Counted from the stretch's first letter, positions 1 to 9,709 are shown. The stretch: DNA of 32,603 nt from Chloroflexota bacterium (GCA_012798515.1 JAAZNB010000113.1:1-32603), one strand, 5' to 3'. A program made the numbers and translations. The notes: generated from the letters alone by a model not told the origin.

Positions 1-1752
1 AGCACGGCGACGGCGGCCATCCGCAACGCCCAACTGCACATGGAAGTCCAAAAGCTGGCCCAGACCGATTCGATCACCGGGCTGCTCAACCGGCGTGGCT
101 TTTACCAGATGGCCACCCACGAGGTGGACCGGGCCAACCGATTCAAACGCCCGCTGTCGGCCATGATGGTGGATATCGATTTCTTCAAACGGGTCAATGA
201 CACGTTTGGGCACGTCACCGGCGACCGGGTGATCCAGCAGGTGGGTAAGAAGTGCCGGGAGCTGATGCGCAGCGTCGACCTGGTGTGCCGTTTTGGGGGG
301 GAAGAGTTTGCCATCCTGCTGCCCGAGACCGACCTGGCCGGAGCGCGCATCGTGGCCGAGCGCCTGCGCCAGGGCATTGCCGATCTGGCCGTGGATGCCG
401 ACGGCGCCTCGGTGTGCGTGACGGTGAGCATCGGCGTGGCCGAGTACGACTGCTGTGGGCGTGATCTGGAACGCACGCTCGAAATCCTGTTGAACCGCAC
501 CGACATGGCGCTGTACGCCTCCAAGATGATCGGGCGCAACCGGGTGTGCGAGTGGGACGATTCCCTGGACCAATTGCAGAACATCCCCGCGGCCGGGGAT
601 GGGTCCTTCCGAGTAACCCTCCTGGCCGAAAAGCTACAACAGCGGGAAGAAGAACTACGCCAGGTACAGGCCTCCCGGCGCGCGGTAGAAGACCACCTTT
701 CCAGCATTTTACAAAATGCTTCCGAAGCGATCATCACCACCGATCACATGGGCTGTATCCTGGTGTTCAACCAGAGCGCTGAAGAGATTTTTGAATATAA
801 AGCCAGCGAAATCCTGGGGGAACGCCTGGAGCGCCTGCTGCCGGGCCAGATCGAGATGTTATTCAAGGTCGAGCAAGGCCGCCTGGTGGAGCCGAGCGTG
901 GGACGCAAGACCTTGATCGGCCACCGCAAGAACGGGAGCATGTTCCCCCTGGAGGCCAGCGCCTCCGGGACCTCCCTCAACGGCAGTAAGGTCTACACGG
1001 TGATCCTGACTGACATCACCGAACGGCGCCAGGCCGAAGAGCAAATTCAAGAAACCAATCAGGAACTATCTGAGGCGTACGATAAGACGATCCAGGGTTG
1101 GGCAGATGCCCTGGAGCTGCGCGATCTGGAGACACGCGGCCATTCTGAGCGGGTGGTGCAGCTTACGGTGGAATTTGCCCGCTGGCTGGGAATTTGCGAA
1201 GAGGAGCTGGTCCCCATCCGCCGCGGGGCGCTGCTGCATGACATCGGCAAGATCGGCATCCCGGACAGCATCTTGCAGAAGCCCGGCCCGCTCACGCCCG
1301 AAGAATGGACGGTGATGAAACAGCACCCGGTGTTTGCCTATTCGCTGCTTTCCCCCATCCGCTTCCTGGCCCCGGCCCTGGATATCCCCCATTATCACCA
1401 TGAACATTGGGACGGCAGTGGCTACCCGGACGGGCTCAAGGGACACGAAATACCCCTGGCGGCGCGCATTTTCACCATCGTGGACGTGTGGGACGCGCTG
1501 CGCTCGCGGCGCTCTTACCGCCAGGCGTGGAGCGATGGCGACGCACGGGAATATCTCCAGCAGCAGGCCGGCAAACAATTCGATCCGGATCTGGTCAAGC
1601 AGTTCTTCCACCTGCTGGGCGCCCTGGGGTCGGCCGGCAACCTGGAAGTGGCCAGGCGTTCTCACCGGCGGCAGCTCAAACCGTTTGCCTCACAAACGCA
1701 TTCACTGGACGCCTTTCATCACCCGCCTCCCGTTTCGCACCCGGTAGAGTGA
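1..1752 (+). CDS. GGDEF-PAS-HD-GYP c-di-GMP signalling protein, 5' truncated by window start
   Basis: Frame is open from base 1 (STATAAIRNAQLHMEVQKLAQTDSITGLLNRRGF, GAF-to-GGDEF linker style). GGEEF active site with RSVD I-site five residues upstream; PAS segment (ILQNASEAIITTDHMGCILVFNQSAEEIF); HD-GYP motifs LLHDIGKIGIPD and HHEHWDGSGYPDGLKG. Confidence 0.93.
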   Translation, partial: STATAAIRNAQLHMEVQKLAQTDSITGLLNRRGFYQMATHEVDRANRFKRPLSAMMVDIDFFKRVNDTFGHVTGDRVIQQVGKKCRELMRSVDLVCRFGGEEFAILLPETDLAGARIVAERLRQGIADLAVDADGASVCVTVSIGVAEYDCCGRDLERTLEILLNRTDMALYASKMIGRNRVCEWDDSLDQLQNIPAAGDGSFRVTLLAEKLQQREEELRQVQASRRAVEDHLSSILQNASEAIITTDHMGCILVFNQSAEEIFEYKASEILGERLERLLPGQIEMLFKVEQGRLVEPSVGRKTLIGHRKNGSMFPLEASASGTSLNGSKVYTVILTDITERRQAEEQIQETNQELSEAYDKTIQGWADALELRDLETRGHSERVVQLTVEFARWLGICEEELVPIRRGALLHDIGKIGIPDSILQKPGPLTPEEWTVMKQHPVFAYSLLSPIRFLAPALDIPHYHHEHWDGSGYPDGLKGHEIPLAARIFTIVDVWDALRSRRSYRQAWSDGDAREYLQQQAGKQFDPDLVKQFFHLLGALGSAGNLEVARRSHRRQLKPFASQTHSLDAFHHPPPVSHPVE

Positions 1753-1754
1753 GT

Positions 1755-2714
1755 TTAATCTCCTGCGCCGGCCGCGATGATGCGCCGCAGCAGCTCTTCG
1801 TCCGGGCGCAGCAGCCCGGCGGCGGGTAAACGGCGCACCAGCTCGATCCAGCGTTGGTCGCTGCGAAAGACCTGGCGGAAGATGGGCAGGGCTTCATCCA
1901 GATGGTTAATTTCAGCCAGGGTGACTGCCTGCCAGAAAGGCAGCTCGTCCAGATCGGGCGCCAGGCTGGTCGCCCGGCGATAGGCGTTCAACGCCTGTTC
2001 GATCTGGCCATTTCCCAGGAAATCGTCTCCCTGGTTCATCCACTGGTAGGCATGCTGGATGTTCACCAGGCGACGCAGTTCTGCGATAGGGTGAGGGTGA
2101 TCTTCGACACGCAGGTCGAGGAGCCTGTCTTCCCACACACGGCCGCTGGAAACCGGCCGGACTACCAGGATGGCGGCGCTCTGCTGGCCGCGCACGTCTC
2201 CACCGGCGGCCTGCCCGGCTTCCAGGGCGGCCAACATACGCTCGGCCAGGTTGCCGTTGGCGTCGCGGTAGGCGCCGGCCATGGCCGGCCATACTCCCGG
2301 GTCTGCCATCATATTGGCCTGTACAGAAAATCCTTCTCCCATTTCGTGCCCGGCATGGACGATACAGCGCTTCCCGGTGTGCACGGCGACTCGCCCGGTG
2401 GTATCCAGCATGGCCACCTGGCGGATCTCCTGGTTGGCGTCGGCGCTCAACAAGGCGGCCAACGCCGCCGGGGCGGATTTTCCGGCGCGCATCAACGTCA
2501 GGCCGAGCGGCCCGTAACTGGGCTCGGCAAAGGCCTGGGTGGCGACCACACCGGCGCCGGCTTCGGCCCAGGTGACGATGCTCCCCACCGAGAACCAGTG
2601 GGATTGCACGGCCACGCCCATTTCCCCGCTGTCCGGGTCACGCGCTACGATCGAGAAGGTGTGGGCCAAGGGAAAGCGCTTGAACGGCGCCGGTCCTGTT
2701 TCCTGGTCGGACAT
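1755..2714 (-). CDS. DUF1028 family (Ntn-hydrolase-like) protein with C-terminal TPR-like segment
   Basis: HTFSIVARDPDSGEMGVAVQSHWFSVGSIVTWAEAGAGVVATQA is a typical DUF1028 N-terminus; C-terminus has TPR-like repeats (AYQWMNQGDDFLGNGQIEQALNAYRRATSLAPD). Confidence 0.85.
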   Translation of the reverse strand: MSDQETGPAPFKRFPLAHTFSIVARDPDSGEMGVAVQSHWFSVGSIVTWAEAGAGVVATQAFAEPSYGPLGLTLMRAGKSAPAALAALLSADANQEIRQVAMLDTTGRVAVHTGKRCIVHAGHEMGEGFSVQANMMADPGVWPAMAGAYRDANGNLAERMLAALEAGQAAGGDVRGQQSAAILVVRPVSSGRVWEDRLLDLRVEDHPHPIAELRRLVNIQHAYQWMNQGDDFLGNGQIEQALNAYRRATSLAPDLDELPFWQAVTLAEINHLDEALPIFRQVFRSDQRWIELVRRLPAAGLLRPDEELLRRIIAAGAGD

Positions 2715-2777
2715 AGCTGCCTCCTTATGGGTACTATATGACGGTTGGCTTTCAATCCACGCCTTACAGGCGCGGCT

Positions 2778-3512
2778 TCATTCCCAGGTCGGGCGCAGAC
2801 CGAGCAGGTGACCGAGCAGTTTGGTGTATTCCAGGAAGGTCGCCTGGCGGCCCTCTGCGCTCATCCACCAGGTGCTCGAGCGGTACCAGTGGCCGCGCAC
2901 CGGGCGGACGCTGATGTGGATGTCGCTGTCGGCAAACACCTCGCGGAAGATGATGCGCGTGCGAAAAGTGTGGAAGGGATCGGTGACCACGATGCAGGAT
3001 TTCAAGCCACTGCGTTCCAGTAAATCGCGGATCGCCCGGGCTTCTTCTTCGGTGCTGCTGGCCTGTTCGTCAGTGATCAAGATGGCGCCGTTGGGGATGC
3101 CCATGTCCAGGGCTTGTAGCTTGTAGTAAAAGCTGACGCTGGAGTCGTAGTTTTCCAGGGATTCCCCGGTCTCGGTGAGGATAAACAGGCCGGCATATTT
3201 ATCCTGGTACAGGCGGACGGCTTCTTGCATGCGTCCCAGATCTTTGGCGCCGCTGAGCACGGCCACCGCGTCGGCGGGTTGGAGCGGATCGGAGATGATC
3301 AGAATGCCGCCCAGGGCGGTCAAGAACAACTCGCCCAGGATGGCAGCGACGGCCAGCATAAGCAGGCAGCCGAATCCCCGCAGCGTGCGGGAGAATGGCC
3401 CCCTCTTTGCGGTTGGTTGGGTTGTCAAGCGGTTCATACGGATACTCATTTCGCCGCGGCGCAGCAACGCCCCTTGCCCGCATTCTCCCGAGCAGGATGG
3501 CGTGCTGTGCAA
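2778..3512 (-). CDS. YdcF/ElyC/SanA-like DUF218 family membrane-anchored protein
   Basis: N-terminal TM followed by DAVAVLSGAKDLGRMQEAVRLYQDKYAGLFILTETG, DEQASSTEEEARAIRDLLERSGLKSCIVVTDPFHTFRTRIIF, DUF218 pattern. Exact start uncertain. Confidence 0.8.
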   Translation of the reverse strand: MHSTPSCSGECGQGALLRRGEMSIRMNRLTTQPTAKRGPFSRTLRGFGCLLMLAVAAILGELFLTALGGILIISDPLQPADAVAVLSGAKDLGRMQEAVRLYQDKYAGLFILTETGESLENYDSSVSFYYKLQALDMGIPNGAILITDEQASSTEEEARAIRDLLERSGLKSCIVVTDPFHTFRTRIIFREVFADSDIHISVRPVRGHWYRSSTWWMSAEGRQATFLEYTKLLGHLLGLRPTWE

Positions 3513-3579
3513 TGGCTCTATTCTTCCTTATTGTATCCCCCTCTTCCGATTCGTGACCCCACCCGCTTCTGCCAGCGGC

Positions 3580-4779
3580 TTATTCCGCCGAGGCAGGCCT
3601 ACGCCTGGCCAGGGCTGTGTACATGCGTTCCAGGGCCTCGGTCAGGGTGGCGCGGGGGCAGCCGAAATTGAGGCGCACAAAACCGTCGCCCTGGGTCCCG
3701 AACTGGCTGCCATCATTGAGAGCCACTTTGGCCTCTTTGAGGAAGAATTCGTACGGGTTGGGGGCCAGGCCGGCCTGGCGGCAGTCCAGCCAGGCCAGGT
3801 AGGTACCTTCCGGGCAGGCCATGTTGATTTCGGGCATGTACTGCTGGACGGTTGTGCACAGGTAATCGCGGTTAGCTTCCAGATAAGCCAGCATGGCGGC
3901 CAGCCATTCATCGCCGTGCTGGTAAGCAGCCAGCGCCCCTACCTGGCCGAGCAGATTGACGTGGCCTACCAGCCCCTGCTGGTGGCTGCGGAGCCGGTTG
4001 CGGATCTCGGGGTTCTGTGCAATGATGAATGAACAACCCAGGCCGGGAATGTTGTAGGTCTTGCTGGGTGCGATGAGGGTAGCGGTGTGGTGGGCGATCT
4101 CCGGGCTCAAGCTGGCGATGGGCGTGTGGGGATGGCCCTGGAAGACCAGGTCGGCGTGGATCTCGTCCGAGCAGATCCACACGTTATGATCCAGGCAAAT
4201 CTGCGCCAGGCGCTGCAGCTCGGCCGGGGTGAACACCCGCCCGACCGGGTTGTGCGGGTTGCACAGGATGAAGACGCGCGTGTTGGCGTCGATGCTGCGC
4301 TCGAAGGCATCGAAGTCGATCGCGTAGCTGCCATCCGGTTTGATAGAGAGGGGCGCTTCCTGGCGTACGAGACCGGCATTCCCCGGCGCGCCGAAGAAGG
4401 GTGGATAGACCGGCGGCTGGATCAAGACGGCTTCCCCGGGCTCGGCCAGGGCGTGGCACACCCAGTTGAATCCCACCACCACGCCGGGCGCCAGCAAGAC
4501 GTCTTCGGGCTGGATTTGCCAGCCATAGCGTTCCGCCATGCGGCTGGCGACGACCTGGCTGAGTTGGGGATCTTCTTGCGGATAGCCAAAGATGCCTGCG
4601 TCCACGCGGCGGTGCAGGGCGTCGATAACCGCCGGAGGCGCCTGGAAATCCATGTCGGCTACCCACAGGGGCAGCACATCTGCGTCGTAATATTTCCATT
4701 TGATCGCGTCGCTGTTCAGGCGGTCGTGAAGTTGATCGAAATTGTAAGCCATACTTCCTCGTGTAAGTCGAATCGTCAA
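3580..4779 (-). CDS. MalY/PatB family PLP-dependent C-S lyase / aminotransferase
   Basis: KWKYYDADVLPLWVADMDFQAPPAVIDAL, GVVVGFNWVCHALAEPGEAVLIQPPVYPPFF, LCNPHNPVGRVFT, SDEIHADLVFQGHPHTPIAS, APSKTYNIPGL (PLP lysine). Confidence 0.9.
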   Translation of the reverse strand: MTIRLTRGSMAYNFDQLHDRLNSDAIKWKYYDADVLPLWVADMDFQAPPAVIDALHRRVDAGIFGYPQEDPQLSQVVASRMAERYGWQIQPEDVLLAPGVVVGFNWVCHALAEPGEAVLIQPPVYPPFFGAPGNAGLVRQEAPLSIKPDGSYAIDFDAFERSIDANTRVFILCNPHNPVGRVFTPAELQRLAQICLDHNVWICSDEIHADLVFQGHPHTPIASLSPEIAHHTATLIAPSKTYNIPGLGCSFIIAQNPEIRNRLRSHQQGLVGHVNLLGQVGALAAYQHGDEWLAAMLAYLEANRDYLCTTVQQYMPEINMACPEGTYLAWLDCRQAGLAPNPYEFFLKEAKVALNDGSQFGTQGDGFVRLNFGCPRATLTEALERMYTALARRRPASAE

Positions 4780-5085
4780 TGCTCAGGCAGAGCAATGCGA
4801 ATGTCCGGGATGTGGGATGGTGTGATTGGCCTGATGGCAGCTGAATCACGCCTGGCCTGTATGCCAGTTCTTACCTGCGTCATTATACCCCCCGATGGAG
4901 CCCGGGGAGCGCTCACCTGGCCTCCGGACGATGAAAAAACCCTCGGGGAGAGCGGCCCGTCATTTCCTTGCCCTTTTCTCCGTAATTCACGTTATACTAA
5001 GAACCGGTCCAACATATCCAGGGGCATCGTTTTCAAGACGGGCGCCGGATGGGTGGATCGGAAATCGTACCCAGGATTGAATCGC

Positions 5086-5994
5086 ATGTCCCCTCAGGCA
5101 GCTCGTCCCCATAGCATTCCCCCTATTCTGACCCTGGATTCACCGGATTGGAAGGACTACGAGCTGTTGGACAGCGGCAATGGCATGAAGCTGGAGCGCT
5201 ATGGCAAAGTGCGCCTGGCGCGGCCCGAGCCGGAGGCCATGTGGCGCCCATCCCTGCCCGAAAAAGAATGGAAGAACATCCACGCCAGGTTCGTAATCAC
5301 CAGTGAAGAGCATGGTGGCCATTGGGAGCATTATCAGGACCTGCCTGCCCAGTGGGTATTGGGGTACAAGGATCTGCGTTTCCGGTTGCAGACCACGGCT
5401 TCACGCCACGTGGGCGTCTTTCCGGAGCAGGCGGCCCAGTGGGACTGGATCACAGCGCGGGTGAGGGCGGCCGGCCGGCCGCTCAAGGTGTTGAACCTGT
5501 TTGGGTACACCGGGGTGGCTTCGGTAGCCGCAGCGCGAGCCGGGGCGGCGGTGACCCACGTGGACGCCTCGCGCAAGGTGGTGCATTGGGCCGGCGAGAA
5601 TCGCCAGTTGAGCGGGTTATCGGAAAATGCCATCCGTTGGATCGTGGACGACGCCATCAAGTATGTGCAGCGCGAGGGGCGGCGCGGCTCGACCTATGAC
5701 GGGATCATCCTGGACCCGCCCAAGTTTGGGCGCGGCCCCAAGGGCGAAATATGGGAATTCTACAAATTCCTGCCGGACCTGCTGCAATCCTGCCGGCAGG
5801 TGATGGCGCCCGAGGCGGATTTCATGGTCCTGACGGCATACGCCGTCAAGGCTTCGGCGTTGACCCTGCACTATGCTGTGGAAGACGCCACAGCCGGGTT
5901 GGGCGGCGAGACGCAGTCCGGCGAGGTGGTTCTGATCGAGAAAAGCGCCGGCAGGGCCCTGTCCCTGGCGGTTTTTGCACGCTGGTCAAAGTAA
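5086..5994 (+). CDS. Class I SAM-dependent methyltransferase, RlmI-like
   Basis: LNLFGYTGVASVAAARAGAAVTHVDASRKVVHWAGENRQLSGL and DGIILDPPKFGRGPKGEIWEF match the RlmI-like methyltransferase core. The ORF track begins at 4087 but that extension is antisense to patB; ATG at 5086 is the reasonable start. Confidence 0.85.
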   Translation: MSPQAARPHSIPPILTLDSPDWKDYELLDSGNGMKLERYGKVRLARPEPEAMWRPSLPEKEWKNIHARFVITSEEHGGHWEHYQDLPAQWVLGYKDLRFRLQTTASRHVGVFPEQAAQWDWITARVRAAGRPLKVLNLFGYTGVASVAAARAGAAVTHVDASRKVVHWAGENRQLSGLSENAIRWIVDDAIKYVQREGRRGSTYDGIILDPPKFGRGPKGEIWEFYKFLPDLLQSCRQVMAPEADFMVLTAYAVKASALTLHYAVEDATAGLGGETQSGEVVLIEKSAGRALSLAVFARWSK

Positions 5995-6022
5995 ATATTC
6001 ATCCCAGATCAGGAGTTGAACA

Positions 6023-6877
6023 ATGGGTAACCCTCCAACGATTGCTATTATTGGCCCGGGCGTCATGGGCGAAGCGGTCATTTCTGGCCTGTTGAAACAG
6101 GGCGTCACCACGGCCGAGCGGATTTTGGCGGCCGGGCCCGAGCTGGATCGCGGCGAGCAGTTGGTGCAACGCTACGGCATCCAGTCGCTGTCCGATAACG
6201 TCGCGGCCGTCGAGCAGGCCGACGTGGTGGTGCTCTCGGTCAAGCCCCAACTGTTGAACAAGGTGCTGGAAGGGCTGAAAGGGAAGATTCCTGGGAAGGC
6301 AGTGGTGATCTCAGTGGTCGCCGGAGCCCCCATCCAGAAGGTCAGCGACGGGCTGGCGCATCCTTGTGTAGTGCGGGTGATGCCCAACACACCCGCGCAG
6401 ATCGGCATGGGCATCAGCGTGTGGATCGCATCTCCCAGTGTGTCTCCCGAGCAAATCGAGCTGGCGCGCTGCATCCTCAAGGCCCTGGGCAAGGAAGTGT
6501 TTGTCGAAGAGGAAAGCTACCTGGACATGGCCACGGCGTTGTCAGGCTCCGGCCCGGCTTACGTCTTCCTCTTCCTGGAGGCATTGATCGATTCCGGCGT
6601 CCACCTGGGCTTCCCGCGGCGCATTGCCGAGCAGCTGGTCCTGGAGACCCTGCGCGGCTCAGTGGAATATTACGATCAAAAGAAGAACCATCCCGCTGCG
6701 CTGCGCAACGAAGTGACTTCTCCGGGGGGCACCTCTGCGGCGGCTTTGTATTACCTGGAAAAAGCCGGCCTGCGCACCGCCATCTCACGCGCCATCTGGG
6801 CCGCATACGAACGTTCACAGGAATTGGGCCACGACAAAAGCGGTCGCCCGCCGGAACGCAATGGGAACCGGGACTGA
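6023..6877 (+). CDS. proC: Pyrroline-5-carboxylate reductase
   Basis: TIAIIGPGVMGEAVISGLL, VVLSVKPQLLNKVLEGL, CVVRVMPNTPAQIGMGISVW, ALSGSGPAYVFLFLEALIDSGVHLG, EVTSPGGTSAAALYYLEKAGLR. Confidence 0.95.
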   Translation: MGNPPTIAIIGPGVMGEAVISGLLKQGVTTAERILAAGPELDRGEQLVQRYGIQSLSDNVAAVEQADVVVLSVKPQLLNKVLEGLKGKIPGKAVVISVVAGAPIQKVSDGLAHPCVVRVMPNTPAQIGMGISVWIASPSVSPEQIELARCILKALGKEVFVEEESYLDMATALSGSGPAYVFLFLEALIDSGVHLGFPRRIAEQLVLETLRGSVEYYDQKKNHPAALRNEVTSPGGTSAAALYYLEKAGLRTAISRAIWAAYERSQELGHDKSGRPPERNGNRD

Positions 6878-7691
6878 ACGTCCCGGCTCAGGCCTGCCGA
6901 GGAGCGCAGCAGTGGAAGCACCCGGAAACCAACCCCGGCCCACAACAGACGCTGCCCGCCTGGTTTTACCGGGCCGAAGCCGTCCTTACCTGCTGGCCCA
7001 TCGTGGCAACCGGGCGGCGTGCCCGGAGAACACCCTGGCCGCCTTTCGCCGGGCGGTCCAGGACGGCGCCGACATCCTGGAGACCGACCTGCACCTGAGC
7101 GCAGACGGCATCTTTATGTGCATCCACGACGCTACGGTGGATCGCACTACCGATGGTCACGGCCCGGTGGCGGAGATGACCCTCGACCAGCTCAAGAAGC
7201 TGCACGCTTCAGACGGGCGCAGCGCTTACCCGGAGGAACGTATCCCTACCCTGGCTGAGCTGGCGGCCATCCTGCCCGGAGACCGGGCAGTCGCCCTGGA
7301 GCTGAAGACCGATCGTTTTCTGGAAGAGGAGACCTGTGCCCGCCTGGCGGCGGAGCTGGATACATTGGGGTTGAGCCGGCGGGCTGTGGTGCTGTCGTTT
7401 TCCTGGGACCAGCTGGCCTGTATGCGCCGGACTGCGCCGTACATCCCCACCGGCTGGATCACGCTTTCCGGCCTGCGCCCGGTGGCCGGGGTGGACCTGC
7501 TCGGCCCGATCTGGCCTTTCCTGTTCGCCAATCCAACTTACGTGGCCGCGGCGCACCGGGGCGGGCAGATGGTCTGTCCATTGGACCCTTCGCCGGACCG
7601 GCGCCTGTGGTATTATCGCCTGTTGGGCTGTGATGCCGTTTTGACGGACGACCCTGCCTCTACGGCCAGGCGGCTGCGGAAATCGCCATAG
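6861..7691 (+). CDS. Glycerophosphodiester phosphodiesterase family protein
   Basis: LLAHRGNRAACPENTLAAFRRAVQDGADILETDLHLSADGIFMCIHDATVDRTTDG is the GDPD catalytic core. ATG overlaps the proC stop by 17 nt. Confidence 0.9.
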   Translation: MGTGTERPGSGLPRSAAVEAPGNQPRPTTDAARLVLPGRSRPYLLAHRGNRAACPENTLAAFRRAVQDGADILETDLHLSADGIFMCIHDATVDRTTDGHGPVAEMTLDQLKKLHASDGRSAYPEERIPTLAELAAILPGDRAVALELKTDRFLEEETCARLAAELDTLGLSRRAVVLSFSWDQLACMRRTAPYIPTGWITLSGLRPVAGVDLLGPIWPFLFANPTYVAAAHRGGQMVCPLDPSPDRRLWYYRLLGCDAVLTDDPASTARRLRKSP

Positions 7692-7803
7692 CCGTTCTCG
7701 AAGAGTTCTCCAACCTGCCCTGGCCATGTAGAATCCGGCAGGTGGGTGATTTTGGCCTGCGCAAGCCTGCCTTTTATCACCTTTCATTGAATTAGAATTC
7801 GTT

Positions 7804-7809
7804 TATAAT
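7804..7809 (+). promoter_or_regulatory. Candidate sigma70-like -10 element (TATAAT) for the 64-aa gene
   Basis: Exact TATAAT; weak -35 candidate TTTCAT 16 bp upstream. Confidence 0.5.
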
Positions 7810-7856
7810 CAGGCATCCAGCGGGATCGATCCGCATGCCCACATAAGGAGTATGGT

Positions 7857-8051
7857 ATGAACGAAAAATTGGTTGCCCCCAATGAAACGACTTATTGGCT
7901 GGCTGTCATCCTCGGTGCGATTGGAATTGTTGGCCATTTCCAGCTTCTACCTATTCCTCTCCTCCAACAATATGACTTCTGGTTCATCACGGTTGGTTTT
8001 CTGTTGTTGGCGCTGTCGACCAGTGGCCAGTCACGCGGCATAGGAGGGTAG
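7857..8051 (+). CDS. Small (64 aa) hydrophobic protein, two predicted TM segments
   Basis: RBS AAGGAG at 7845-7850 and ATG at 7857; two hydrophobic stretches (TYWLAVILGAIGIVGHF, FWFITVGFLLLALS); flanked by -10-like TATAAT and a terminator. Confidence 0.65.
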   Translation: MNEKLVAPNETTYWLAVILGAIGIVGHFQLLPIPLLQQYDFWFITVGFLLLALSTSGQSRGIGG

Positions 8052-8109
8052 ATCGTAAGCCGGCCGCAGCGGAGTAAGGGCCGCGGCGCGGCGATGGGGG
8101 ATCGTTCCA

Positions 8110-8141
8110 GGCTGTCGACGGGGCAATTGGCAGCCTTTTTT
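8110..8141 (+). terminator. Rho-independent terminator
   Basis: GGCTGTC - 12-nt loop - GGCAGCC followed by TTTTTT. Confidence 0.75.
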
Positions 8142-8267
8142 CGTCGATTTAGGGCGTAACGGGATTGGCGGGCTGGATTCTCACCGGCATCCGTTCCGGC
8201 GTATCCGCATCTAAAAAACGGGGAAACCTTGCGGTTTTGTTTTTTGGGTTCTGGCGCTCCAGACATT

Positions 8268-8273
8268 TATAAT
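8268..8273 (+). promoter_or_regulatory. Candidate -10 element (TATAAT) immediately upstream of the TPR gene
   Basis: Exact TATAAT ending 8 nt before the ATG at 8282. Confidence 0.45.
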
Positions 8274-8281
8274 CAATCCGT

Positions 8282-9709
8282 ATGAACGTCTCATCCCAGG
8301 TGAAGAAGTGGGGCCTGATCTTACTGCCGGCATTGTTGGCGGTCTTTTTCCAGTTGAGCCCGAGCCCGGCCTGGATCGAGCAAAAACTGCACGCGGCCCA
8401 GGTGGCCCGCCAGGCACAGCAGCCCGCGGCGCTGGCCAGGACCCTGAACGCGCTGGCCGCCGTCCAGCCCTGGCGCTCCGGGATGTGGTTGGAGCTGGCC
8501 GAACTGGCGCAGGAAAGGGGCGACCTGACGGCGGCGGTGAACGCCTACCAGCAGGCCGGGCAGTGGGGCCGGTTGAGCAATGACCAACGCCTGGCGTTGG
8601 GGCGCGCCCTGGTCCAGGTAGGCCAGCCGGACGAGGCCTTGCAGGTGTGGGGCGCCCAGGCGCGCATGGCGGGGGCGGACGAACAGGCCTATGCCGAGAT
8701 CGTGTCCCTCAACCGTGCCCTGGGGCGTTTACCGGCGGCGCGCCAGGCGGCCCGGGAGTGGAAGCACACCTGGCCGCTGTCCCCCGTGGCGCTTTACCAG
8801 GCGGGCATCCTGGACCTGTTAGATCAGACGCAGGAGGCGCGCCGGGACCTGGAAGAATGCCGCCGCCTGGACGAGGATTTTGCCGGGCGGGTGAATACTC
8901 TCCTGGAAGCTTACCCTGAACAAGGCGGCGAAGACGCCTACGCCTACCTGAAGGCCGGGCGGGCGTTGGCCGACCTGGGCGAGTGGGACCTGGCCGCCGA
9001 AGCCTTCCGGACGTCCCTGGCGCTAGAGCCGGCCTACGCCGAAGCGTGGGCCCTGTTGGGAGAATCCCGCCAGCAGCTCGGCCAGGATGGTTATCCACAG
9101 CTCCAGCAGGCTTTGGAGCTCAACCCGCGCTCTACCCTGGTGCAGGTGTTGGCAGCGTTGTACTGGCGCAGGCAAGGTCAGCCCGAGCGGGCCCTGGCCT
9201 ATCTGCGCCAGGCAGTAACCGCGGAACCGGAAGAACCGGTATGGCAGATCGAAATGGGTAACACCTTCGATAATATGGGGGACAGCCGCTTAGCTTTGCA
9301 ATACTACCAGAAAGCGGTGGCGCTCCGGCCGCGGGACCCGGTCTATTGGCGGCTGCTGGCCGAGTTTTCCGCTTCCCACGGGATCCAGCTGCACGACGTG
9401 GGGCTGCCGGCCGCCCGGCAGGTGTTGGCGCTGGCGCCGGCACAGGCTGAATCGTACGATTTGATGGGATCTGTGCTGCTGCAATTGAACGATCCACTGG
9501 GGGCGGAACGATTCTTGCATCAGGCATTGCGAAAAGATGCTGAGCTTGCAGCCGTACATCTTCATCTAGGCCAGCTTTATTTAAATACCGGTAATATGGA
9601 TCTGGCATACATCCATTTGAAGAAAGCGGTCAGTTTGACGATTCAAGACCCGGCCAGTGGATACCTGGCAGATCGTTTATTGGTTCATTATTTTCCTGGC
9701 AGCGGCTAA
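8282..9709 (+). CDS. TPR repeat protein with N-terminal signal/TM segment
   Basis: Multiple TPR units (GEWDLAAEAFRTSLALEPAYAEAWALLGESRQQLG; GDSRLALQYYQKAVALRPRDPVYWRLLAEF; LAAVHLHLGQLYLNTGNMDLAYIHLKKAV). Confidence 0.88.
   Translation: MNVSSQVKKWGLILLPALLAVFFQLSPSPAWIEQKLHAAQVARQAQQPAALARTLNALAAVQPWRSGMWLELAELAQERGDLTAAVNAYQQAGQWGRLSNDQRLALGRALVQVGQPDEALQVWGAQARMAGADEQAYAEIVSLNRALGRLPAARQAAREWKHTWPLSPVALYQAGILDLLDQTQEARRDLEECRRLDEDFAGRVNTLLEAYPEQGGEDAYAYLKAGRALADLGEWDLAAEAFRTSLALEPAYAEAWALLGESRQQLGQDGYPQLQQALELNPRSTLVQVLAALYWRRQGQPERALAYLRQAVTAEPEEPVWQIEMGNTFDNMGDSRLALQYYQKAVALRPRDPVYWRLLAEFSASHGIQLHDVGLPAARQVLALAPAQAESYDLMGSVLLQLNDPLGAERFLHQALRKDAELAAVHLHLGQLYLNTGNMDLAYIHLKKAVSLTIQDPASGYLADRLLVHYFPGSG

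Noticed and set aside
1854-2741. 295-aa plus-strand ORF
   Set aside because: Antisense to the DUF1028 gene; composition typical of shadow ORFs in high-GC DNA.
4087-5085. Upstream part of the 635-aa plus-strand ORF 4087-5994
   Set aside because: Antisense to the well-supported patB-like gene; low-complexity GC-frame translation. The real methyltransferase starts near 5086.
9091-9099. Perfect DnaA box TTATCCACA
   Set aside because: Solitary, inside the TPR coding sequence, with no cluster or AT-rich unwinding region, so not evidence for oriC.
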